NCBI GenBank assembly: GCA_030040115.1
Contig: JASHUH010000352.1
Coordinates: 1-6,108 of the forward strand
DNA length: 6,108 bases
Source of the DNA: Acidobacteriaceae bacterium
Lineage (GTDB): Bacteria > Acidobacteriota > Terriglobia > Terriglobales > Acidobacteriaceae
Direction: 5' to 3'
Below are positions 1 through 6,108 of this stretch, in pieces. Positions within the stretch are counted from its first letter, which is position 1, and each line of letters begins with the position of its first letter. The position numbers and the translations under genes were made by a program. Below the pieces are notes generated by a model. That model worked only from the letters and a program-made list of their open reading frames with translations. It searched no databases and was not told the origin of the DNA.

Positions 1-438
1 GATAAGCTGATGGTTGGCTACCGCTACTGGACGACGACCGGAAAGCGCCCGCTGTTTCCTTTCGGCTTTGGGCTGAGTTACACGACGTTCGGGTTTTCCC
101 ATCTGAGCGTGCCGGCTACGGCGCAGGCGGGATCGACGGTTCCGGTGAGCTTCGACGTGACCAATACCGGGAGCGTGGAGGGAGCCGAAGTAGCGCAGCT
201 TTACGTCTCCGACCCTTCGGCCAAAGTGGACCGGCCGGAGCGGGAGTTGAAGGGCTTCGAGAAGGTGCGGCTGGCGCCCGGCGAAGCCAAGCAGGTAACA
301 ATGGACCTCGATGCGCGCGCTTTCAGCTATTGGAGCGAAACGGAGCACAAGTGGACGATTGATCCGGGCAAATTCGTGATTCGGGTGGGCGATTCGAGCG
401 AGAGCACGCCGCTGAGCGCGGATTTGACGCTGGAGTAA
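1..438 (+). CDS. C-terminal part of a GH3 family beta-glucosidase-type glycoside hydrolase (5' end outside window)
   Basis: The frame is open from base 1 and ends in TAA at 436-438, giving the last 145 residues of a longer protein. Residues 6-10 (GYRYW) and 17-30 (PLFPFGFGLSYTTF) are the hallmark end of the GH3 alpha/beta sandwich domain. Residues about 45-140 form the fibronectin type III-like C-terminal domain of bacterial GH3 enzymes, including a VTNTG turn, a QLYVSD strand and an RPERELKGFEKV segment. GH3 enzymes with this tail hydrolyse beta-glucosides, beta-xylosides or related oligosaccharides, usually in the periplasm or outside the cell. The catalytic Asp nucleophile, acid/base residue and any signal peptide lie upstream of the window, so substrate, location and completeness cannot be judged. 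A strong terminator follows 25 bases after the stop, so this is the last gene of its transcript. The family call is firm; the exact specificity is unknown. Confidence 0.93.
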   Translation, partial: DKLMVGYRYWTTTGKRPLFPFGFGLSYTTFGFSHLSVPATAQAGSTVPVSFDVTNTGSVEGAEVAQLYVSDPSAKVDRPERELKGFEKVRLAPGEAKQVTMDLDARAFSYWSETEHKWTIDPGKFVIRVGDSSESTPLSADLTLE

Positions 439-463
439 GCTCTAGATTTTTGGGCGCCGATGC

Positions 464-493
464 AAAAAGCTCCGTCCACGCGCGGAGCTTTTT
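464..493. terminator. Bidirectional intrinsic terminator between convergent genes
   Basis: A perfect 11-base inverted repeat, AAAAAGCTCCG (464-474) and CGGAGCTTTTT (483-493), encloses an 8-base loop. Read rightward it is a GC-containing stem ending in five T; read leftward it is the same, because the 5' arm begins with five A. It sits 25 bases after the GH3 stop and 143 bases past the stop of the convergent minus-strand gene, so it can end transcription from both sides. Stem stability was not calculated. Confidence 0.87.
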
Positions 494-636
494 GTTGGTC
501 TCCAAAACGTGCGGGTGACGCGAGCGCCGCCGTGAATCGTGCCCTGCAGCACATCGCCAAAGAAGTGGTCGAGCGCGGTGGATTCGGGCACGCTGACTTC
601 ATCGAAAAACGGAGGCTCACGGCGCTGAAGCGAGCG
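494..636. other. Intergenic segment between terminator and the convergent minus-strand gene
   Basis: This stretch would be the 3' untranslated part of the 637-1434 transcript. On the minus strand the reading frame stays open past the TGA at 637-639, for 64 more codons to a TAG at 442-444. That extension reads straight through the terminator hairpin, which argues that at least its distal part is non-coding. The plus strand is also open in the same codon register, as is common in GC-rich DNA. I recognise no gene here. Confidence 0.4.
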
Positions 637-1434
637 TCAGTGGCTCTGGTCCATCAGAATCTTTTCGGCTTGGAGAAGGGAAAGATCGCCGGGAAGCTCG
701 TGGAACCTGGACTTGACCTCGTCCTCCTGTTCGGAGATGGTTCTGAAGATCAGGGAGTGGCCCTGGATGTGGATGTGGGTCTGGGTGATCTGCCACTCGT
801 TCGGACCCACTTGGCGCCTCTCCACGTTGAACGAGCCTCCGGATTGGAGGTCGCCGAACAAGCCGAGAAGGCCGAATTTCACGCTGTGGATGAGCCGCCC
901 TTTCAGGCTCACGATGCGGTGCTGCGCGTCCTGGACGGTCATATCGCCCTCCATGGCGGCGAAGACGCGCGACTCCCAGGTGGGAGGACTGAAATTCGGG
1001 CTCGGCTTGAAGTGGAGGGTGGTTTCTCCCTCGCGCTGGCCGGTTTCGGTCCAGATAAACGCGTTGGGCAGCAGATCGAGCATCTGCGTGGTCTGCTGGT
1101 CGTCGTGCTGTCCGCTTCTCCGCTGCCTGGCTTGGGCGGAAGGATTGTGAATGAAGGCTTCCATCCGGCTGTGCTGCTCATACTGCGGGAGCTTGCGGCC
1201 ATTCAGTTCGAGGACGCGGTGCAGATCGCCGTTCGGCGTCTCGGCCACCCACTGGGTCACATCGTTGCCCGGCTTGTTGTTGATGTCGTAATAGAGCCAG
1301 CGCGAATTGTCGTGGTCGTTGGCATAGAGCTCGGCCGTGACTGCTTGCTGGACGATTTCTTTCGGGTCGAGGGCGCTCGCTGATGCGCATGCTCCCACCA
1401 TCACGGCCCACGCAAGCACGCGTCTTCCTCGCAT
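637..1434 (-). CDS. Secreted protein of unknown function, 265 residues
   Basis: The product has a clear export signal: positive n-region MRGRR, a hydrophobic stretch (residues 6-15), and a likely signal peptidase I site after residue 21 (ASA before LDP). An alternative is a weak lipobox, VGAC, with Cys16 as lipidation site. The mature part (about 244 residues) is mostly polar, has no further membrane segment, and contains alternating strand-like segments such as WQITQTHIHIQG and a RVFAAMEGDMTV segment. This suggests a beta-rich periplasmic or envelope protein, distantly reminiscent of LolA-like folds, but that is inference. It resembles in style an uncharacterised secreted family I associate with acidobacteria; I cannot name a Pfam domain. 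The ATG at 1432-1434 is supported by AAGGGG six to eight bases upstream and by the signal peptide directly after it. The gene is convergent with the GH3 gene and shares its terminator. Its function is unknown. Confidence 0.85.
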   Translation of the reverse strand: MRGRRVLAWAVMVGACASASALDPKEIVQQAVTAELYANDHDNSRWLYYDINNKPGNDVTQWVAETPNGDLHRVLELNGRKLPQYEQHSRMEAFIHNPSAQARQRRSGQHDDQQTTQMLDLLPNAFIWTETGQREGETTLHFKPSPNFSPPTWESRVFAAMEGDMTVQDAQHRIVSLKGRLIHSVKFGLLGLFGDLQSGGSFNVERRQVGPNEWQITQTHIHIQGHSLIFRTISEQEDEVKSRFHELPGDLSLLQAEKILMDQSH

Positions 1435-1440
1435 TCACCG

Positions 1441-1448
1441 CCCCCCTT
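1441..1448 (-). promoter_or_regulatory. Ribosome binding site of the secreted-protein gene
   Basis: On the minus strand AAGGGGGG lies six bases before the ATG at 1434. This purine run is a good Shine-Dalgarno sequence and fixes the start at 1434. A hairpin-forming repeat (1454-1471) lies five bases further upstream. Confidence 0.7.
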
Positions 1449-1453
1449 GAAGT

Positions 1454-1471
1454 GGTTGCACTTGCGCAACC
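1454..1471. repeat. Inverted repeat just upstream of the ribosome binding site (possible operator or leader hairpin)
   Basis: GGTTGC (1454-1459) and GCAACC (1466-1471) are perfect 6-base complementary arms around a 6-base spacer. An overlapping 8-base palindrome TTGCGCAA occupies 1463-1470. In the minus-strand transcript the hairpin would end five bases before the Shine-Dalgarno run. It could be a repressor operator or a structure affecting translation; nothing in the sequence decides which. Confidence 0.4.
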
Positions 1472-1533
1472 AGCCTGACCGAGGCTATTGATTGGATGCA
1501 AGTTATGGGACGCAGGGAACCCGTCCTCCGCTC

Positions 1534-1559
1534 CAGCGCTTCCCGCCAGCGCAGCGCTG
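1534..1559. repeat. Inverted repeat with 7-base arms in the intergenic region
   Basis: CAGCGCT (1534-1540) and AGCGCTG (1553-1559) are complementary arms around a 12-base GC-rich spacer. The 6-base core AGCGCT is itself a palindrome, so it also appears as a direct repeat. No T-run follows on either strand, so it is not a standard terminator. It lies about 85 bases after the small minus-strand gene and 100 bases before the secreted-protein gene. Confidence 0.3.
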
Positions 1560-1577
1560 AAGCTCAACCGGCAAGCG

Positions 1578-1592
1578 ACGCTTTGAAAGCGT
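1578..1592. promoter_or_regulatory. 15-base palindrome with an overlapping LacI-family-like motif (possible operator)
   Basis: ACGCTTT and AAAGCGT flank a single central G, giving an odd-length perfect palindrome. The overlapping string TGAAAGCGTTACA (1584-1596) resembles operators of LacI/CcpA-type regulators, which centre on AARCGYTT. It sits about 145 bases upstream of the secreted-protein gene, in the only gap ahead of it. The regulator is not in the window, so the assignment is speculative. Confidence 0.3.
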
Positions 1593-1643
1593 TACACGCC
1601 TGCCCCATGCGGTGCAAGAACAGTTTAGGATTACCGAGAATGA

Positions 1644-1871
1644 CTAGAGAATATCAAGCGCAAAACAGTCACCGGAGCCTGGGCGGACGGTTTCTTGACT
1701 GGTTTTCGGCTGGGTTTGTGCCTGAGGCAGCTGCGTGCGTTCAAAACTCGAAGTCGGGCTGGAGTCGTGGCCGATGAAGGGACTTCCCCAAGCGAGAGCG
1801 CAAACGAAGACTAACCCGGTGACGGAAACGCATAAATAAACTTCACGCTTGATCGTCTTGATAATCTTCAT
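1644..1871 (-). CDS. Small membrane-anchored or secreted hypothetical protein, 75 residues
   Basis: I do not recognise a family. The protein begins with a basic segment (MKIIKTIKRE), followed by a hydrophobic stretch at residues about 11-28 (VYLCVSVTGLVFVCALAW), then a polar tail rich in Gln, Thr, Ser and Pro. This pattern fits either a signal peptide cut near residue 29 or a single N-terminal membrane anchor with the tail in the periplasm. Cysteines are at residues 14, 24 and 69. The ATG at 1869-1871 was chosen over an in-frame TTG 30 bases upstream because GGAGG lies nine bases ahead of it and the basic, then hydrophobic layout starts there. The stop is TAG at 1644-1646. It lies between obgE and the secreted-protein gene on the same strand, with gaps of about 200 bases on each side, so it may have its own promoter. 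Coding status is likely but not proven. Confidence 0.62.
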   Translation of the reverse strand: MKIIKTIKREVYLCVSVTGLVFVCALAWGSPFIGHDSSPTSSFERTQLPQAQTQPKTSQETVRPGSGDCFALDIL

Positions 1872-1880
1872 AGCTCCGCC

Positions 1881-1885
1881 CCTCC
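1881..1885 (-). promoter_or_regulatory. Ribosome binding site that selects the start of the small protein gene
   Basis: GGAGG on the minus strand lies nine bases before the ATG at 1871. It supports that start over the TTG at 1901, whose extra ten residues would place non-hydrophobic, Arg/Gly-rich sequence before the basic n-region. Confidence 0.6.
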
Positions 1886-2051
1886 ACACTCCTCTCTGCA
1901 ATCTTGGGATGGCTGGCGCGGGCGCGAGGTTGCCATGTGTGAAGGCGCAATTTCGCGAAGATTGACAGGGGCGGAAGTCGGGCCCTGAAGCCGGCGCATG
2001 GCAAAGCGATTTAACAGGAAAGCTAGCCAGCCGGCGATCGAAAATTCCAAA

Positions 2052-2065
2052 AATGATCGATCATT
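2052..2065. repeat. 14-base perfect palindrome just after obgE (weak terminator candidate)
   Basis: AATGATCGATCATT is a perfect palindrome that begins ten bases after the obgE TAA. On the minus strand its last T pair continues into a five-T run, so it could fold as a 5-base stem with a TCGA loop followed by U residues. The stem is AT-rich and short, so termination would be weak. A protein-binding role is equally possible. Confidence 0.4.
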
Positions 2066-2075
2066 GTGCAGGGCG

Positions 2076-3272
<1,197 letters not shown>

Positions 3273-3372
3273 TTACTTTCGAGGCCGGGTGTAGCGGCAT
3301 AGAATCGCATGCAAATCCCTTGCGGCGCAACTGAAAAGGCTGGAAAACGCGTATCGGGGTGCGGGGTGGCCT

Positions 3373-3386
3373 TTCCGCGAGCGGAA
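3373..3386. repeat. Dyad TTCCGC-GA-GCGGAA upstream of the receptor gene (possible operator)
   Basis: Two perfectly complementary 6-base arms, TTCCGC (3373-3378) and GCGGAA (3381-3386), are separated by two bases. It is directly followed by the palindrome CCGCGG (3387-3392). It lies about 72 bases before the receptor ATG, a normal place for an operator or promoter-proximal site. GC-rich DNA produces such dyads by chance fairly often. Confidence 0.35.
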
Positions 3387-3418
3387 CCGCGGTGAAAGCA
3401 GACCGGAAGAGTGGCTTA

Positions 3419-3432
3419 CGGAGATCTCTCCG
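3419..3432. repeat. Dyad CGGAGA-TC-TCTCCG upstream of the receptor gene (possible operator)
   Basis: Two perfect 6-base arms, CGGAGA (3419-3424) and TCTCCG (3427-3432), are separated by two bases. It ends 26 bases before the receptor ATG, so it probably lies in the leader or at the promoter. Its centre is 46 bases from that of the dyad at 3373-3386, and it has the same 6-2-6 geometry but a different sequence. Confidence 0.35.
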
Positions 3433-3458
3433 CGTCTGTTCGCGGGCAGAAAGTCGCC

Positions 3459-6108
3459 ATGGGGCAGGAAAAGCGGATCTGGACAAGGCTGTTGCTGGCG
3501 GCCGCGTTAATTGCCGGCGGCGGTGCTTCGGTGAGGGCGCAGCCGGACGCCGGGGGCTCGTTGGCGGGACAACTCACCAATCTCCGCTCGGCTCCGCTCG
3601 CCGGGGTCACCTTGGTGCTTCGGAACGACACGACCAGTGCGGAGATGCGCACCATAACGGGGAAAAATGGGGCGTACCGATTCACTGGCCTCGATGCGGG
3701 CGAGTACAGCTTGGAGGCCGAAAGCCCGTACCTGGGCCGCGGACGGCTGGACGACATTGAGATTCTCGCGGGGCGCGAGGCGCGGGTGCAGGCGGCAATG
3801 GCGTTTGAGCCTGCGCCCTCGGCTGCGGTTTTGGCTGCGGCGCCGGTGGCCCCGGTAAAGACGGGTTCAACGCCCGAAGCCAGGCCCCAAATCACCCTGG
3901 CGGTGATTGCGCCGGATGTGCAATTGCGAGCTGAACCCTTGTGGCGCGAGCCTTTGATCGCGAAGCCCGCGCCGGCGAAAGTCACACTCCAGCCCAAACC
4001 CAACCTACAGATGGTTGCGGAGCCGGTGGCGCCGGATCTAAGCATGCCGGCCGAGCCGTCGCGGCAGCAGATCTTGACTTTGCGCAGCGCGCCCAACGCC
4101 GCGCCGAGAGCTGCCCCTGGGGCGAGGAGCACATCGCTCCAAACCACCCCCGTTGCGATAAAAGCGACTGCGGCCATTGCATCGGAGTCGCTTGCGGAAT
4201 TTCCCGCCCGAAGCGGGGCCCCGGCCGCCTCATTGGCCGAGGCGACGCCGGCTGTCGCGGCAGCCGCGAATTTGACCCTTCGCGCCATGGTGGCGCGGGG
4301 CTTGGAAGCGGCCATCGCGATTCTTCCCTCACCGTACAGCCACGTGGTTACTGCCTCGAAGGACCCCGATCCCGCGGCTCCGGCAGTAACCACCACCATT
4401 TCCTCGGCGCAATTGCAAGCACTCCCGGTGAGCGGGCGGCATTGGCAGGATTTTGTGCTCGACACACCCGCGGCCTCGCCGGGTGCGGGCTCGGCGCAGG
4501 TTGCGCTGCGCGGCGCGGGACAGGATCCGGCGGATGCGACGATTGATGGGGCAAGCACGCGACTGGCTTTTGGCGGCGCCGCAGGAGCGGAGCCCCGGTC
4601 GGACGACTCAGGCGTGACTGGGCCGAATAACCCAGACAACGAATCGAGCCAGGGATACGGCGGGCGCGAGCTGGCGATCGGCGAGGTGGCAATCCGCACT
4701 GTGGAGATTGTGGCCGGAGACGTGGAGGCCAAAGGCGCGCATGCCGCAGGCGGACGGACCAGCGTGGAAACCGTTGCGGGATCGAACGGGTTTCACGGGC
4801 AGGGGCTCGTTTTTGACCGGCAGAGCACGTGGGGAGCGCGGAACCCGTTCACACAATGGCTACAGAACACCGGCGCTGAGGCAACGCCGGGTTCGACCCC
4901 CATCCTTCCATCCGAGCCGGTTTTCAACTCCATTCCATTCACCCCTCCCGATCACGAAACAGTGTGGGGATTAGGCATGGGCGGTCGCATCCGCCGCGAC
5001 AAACTGTTCTGGTTTGGCGCGCTCGACAGCTATCACCGCAACGATCCGGGGCTGGCGATGGCCACGGAGCCCATCGGTCTGGACGAGCAAAACAATCCAC
5101 CTACTTGCCTCGGGTTCTTTTGCCCGCCCAGTGACGCGCAAGTCCAACTGCTCAGCGCACAGCTTGGCGAGAGCGAGAGCCAGGCCGCCGCCGACTATTT
5201 CGGCATGCCCGGCTCCAGTTATCCTCTCGCCGGCCTCGAACAGCTTGCGTCTCTTCTGGCTCCCGCGCCGCGCACCGCCGCGCAATGGACGGGCTTTGGC
5301 CGCATCGACTGGCAGGCAACCGAGCGGCAGCACTTCACCCTTGAGAGCATTGGTTCCGACTGGAATTCGCCCGGCGGCGGGTTGACCCGTGTCTCAGAGA
5401 ATTATGGAAGCCACAGCTTTGGGTCGAGCCACGCCAGCGAGGAGTGGCTGCTGGGGCGGTGGGAGGCGTTTTTGACCCCGAATCTGCTGGCGGTGACGCA
5501 GGCCTCCGCGGGGCGCGACATTTTGAGCACGCGGCCGGATGCGCCTTCGAGTTTTGAGCAGGCGTTCTTGAACGGGAACGCGTACGGGCAGTTGCCGCAG
5601 ATGGTGGTGGACTCGCGCTACGGATTCACCATCGGGAATCCTTCGCGGTTCGGGCAGGGGAGCTATCCGGACGAGCGACTCTACCATGCGCAGGAAATGG
5701 TGGATTGGGTGCGCAATAAGCTGCTGGTCAAAGCGGGCTTCGAGATCGATCACAACTCCGACGCGACCAGTTTGCTGCGCAACCAGACGGGGACGTACCA
5801 CTACGCGAAGGTCCAGAACTTTATCTCCGACGCTCTGGCCTTTTTAAGGTTCGGATTTGCCGACGCGCTCGATCCGGCGAATCCGCACAATTGCGACGCA
5901 ACGGGTGGACCCTGGTACGCATCGACCGGCCAACTCATGGGCTTGGGAGCGTTACCCTGCTACTCCTTTTACTCGCAGATGATGGGCCCGGCCAACTGGC
6001 ACTTGAGCACCAACGACTGGGCCGGCTATGCGAGCACGCAGTGGCAGCCGGGTAAGATCGCCGTATTCTCTGTCGGGCTGCGCTGGGAGCTTGAGCAATT
6101 GCCGCCCC
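3459..6108 (+). CDS. TonB-dependent outer-membrane receptor, Oar-like, with carboxypeptidase-regulatory-like domain (3' end outside window)
   Basis: The frame runs from ATG 3459 to the right edge without a stop, giving at least 883 residues. A Sec signal peptide comes first: basic MGQEKR, a Leu/Ala-rich core, and a likely cleavage after residue 27 (VRA before QPD). Residues about 33-114 form a carboxypeptidase-regulatory-like beta-sandwich (AGQLTN, GVTLVLRN, GAYRFTGLDAGEYSLEAE). Residues about 115-310 are an Ala/Pro-rich linker. A plug-like region follows, with LPVSGRHW (322-329), VALRGAG (348-354), TIDGAS (361-366) and VEIVAGD (415-421). From about 480 on, strand-rich, aromatic sequence fits the start of the barrel. 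Such proteins import large or complexed substrates using TonB-ExbB-ExbD energy; the substrate is unknown. Cys550/Cys555 and Cys812/Cys834 may form loop disulfides. The start has only a weak Shine-Dalgarno; a GTG at 3411 is in frame but would put 16 non-signal residues first. Confidence 0.88.
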   Translation, partial: MGQEKRIWTRLLLAAALIAGGGASVRAQPDAGGSLAGQLTNLRSAPLAGVTLVLRNDTTSAEMRTITGKNGAYRFTGLDAGEYSLEAESPYLGRGRLDDIEILAGREARVQAAMAFEPAPSAAVLAAAPVAPVKTGSTPEARPQITLAVIAPDVQLRAEPLWREPLIAKPAPAKVTLQPKPNLQMVAEPVAPDLSMPAEPSRQQILTLRSAPNAAPRAAPGARSTSLQTTPVAIKATAAIASESLAEFPARSGAPAASLAEATPAVAAAANLTLRAMVARGLEAAIAILPSPYSHVVTASKDPDPAAPAVTTTISSAQLQALPVSGRHWQDFVLDTPAASPGAGSAQVALRGAGQDPADATIDGASTRLAFGGAAGAEPRSDDSGVTGPNNPDNESSQGYGGRELAIGEVAIRTVEIVAGDVEAKGAHAAGGRTSVETVAGSNGFHGQGLVFDRQSTWGARNPFTQWLQNTGAEATPGSTPILPSEPVFNSIPFTPPDHETVWGLGMGGRIRRDKLFWFGALDSYHRNDPGLAMATEPIGLDEQNNPPTCLGFFCPPSDAQVQLLSAQLGESESQAAADYFGMPGSSYPLAGLEQLASLLAPAPRTAAQWTGFGRIDWQATERQHFTLESIGSDWNSPGGGLTRVSENYGSHSFGSSHASEEWLLGRWEAFLTPNLLAVTQASAGRDILSTRPDAPSSFEQAFLNGNAYGQLPQMVVDSRYGFTIGNPSRFGQGSYPDERLYHAQEMVDWVRNKLLVKAGFEIDHNSDATSLLRNQTGTYHYAKVQNFISDALAFLRFGFADALDPANPHNCDATGGPWYASTGQLMGLGALPCYSFYSQMMGPANWHLSTNDWAGYASTQWQPGKIAVFSVGLRWELEQLPP

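Noticed and set aside
327..620. 97-codon minus-strand open frame running over the GH3 end and the terminator
   Set aside because: It crosses the terminator and the GH3 coding end, and its translation is Ser/Arg/Pro-rich with no signals.
460..1383. 307-codon plus-strand open frame opposite the secreted-protein gene
   Set aside because: It is codon-register antisense to a gene with a signal peptide and a good ribosome binding site. Its own start lies inside the terminator hairpin, and it lacks a ribosome binding site.
1496..1777. 93-codon plus-strand open frame in the gap and over the small minus-strand gene
   Set aside because: There is no ribosome binding site and no domain, and the composition is Arg/Ser-rich. 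The minus-strand gene in the overlap has better start signals and a membrane segment.
3416..4732. 438-codon minus-strand open frame opposite the receptor gene
   Set aside because: It is a Ser/Ala/Arg-rich low-complexity translation typical of antisense GC-rich frames. The plus strand carries a signal peptide, a regulatory-like domain and a plug in the same place.

Overview
This window looks like a chromosomal segment from a GC-rich, Gram-negative soil-type bacterium, most likely an acidobacterium (Acidobacteriota, Terriglobia-like). The reasons are a large TonB-dependent receptor of the Oar type with an N-terminal carboxypeptidase-regulatory-like domain (a family greatly expanded in that phylum), a GH3 glycosidase nearby, an ObgE sequence that resembles acidobacterial ObgE from memory, and a secreted protein resembling an uncharacterised family I associate with that phylum. 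The taxonomic call is inference; there is no rRNA or marker match to prove it.

Layout from left to right. Positions 1-438 (+) hold the C-terminal end of a GH3 beta-glucosidase-type enzyme, cut by the left edge. A strong, symmetrical hairpin terminator (464-493) follows and can serve both strands. Three genes then run leftward on the minus strand: a secreted protein of unknown function (637-1434), a 75-residue membrane or secreted small protein (1644-1871), and the ribosome-assembly GTPase ObgE (2076-3107, TTG start proposed). About 350 bases of non-coding DNA separate obgE from the last gene. From 3459 to the right edge (+) runs an open, truncated reading frame of at least 883 codons encoding the TonB-dependent outer-membrane receptor; it never meets a stop inside the window.

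Functionally, the two plus-strand genes fit oligosaccharide use (outer-membrane import and glycoside hydrolysis), but they are not adjacent and lie on either side of a minus-strand block, so no operon joins them. ObgE is a housekeeping gene, here without the rplU-rpmA neighbours often found upstream. The gaps carry several inverted repeats that may be operators: one between the promoter side and the ribosome binding site of the 637-1434 gene, a LacI-like palindrome at 1578-1592, and two dyads with 6-base arms and 2-base spacers ahead of the receptor gene.

I see no CRISPR array, tRNA, rRNA, insertion sequence or phage gene. I also see no convincing new multi-gene system. The most unusual points are the roughly 200-residue Ala/Pro-rich linker between the regulatory-like domain and the plug of the receptor, the dyads upstream of it, and the uncharacterised secreted and small proteins.
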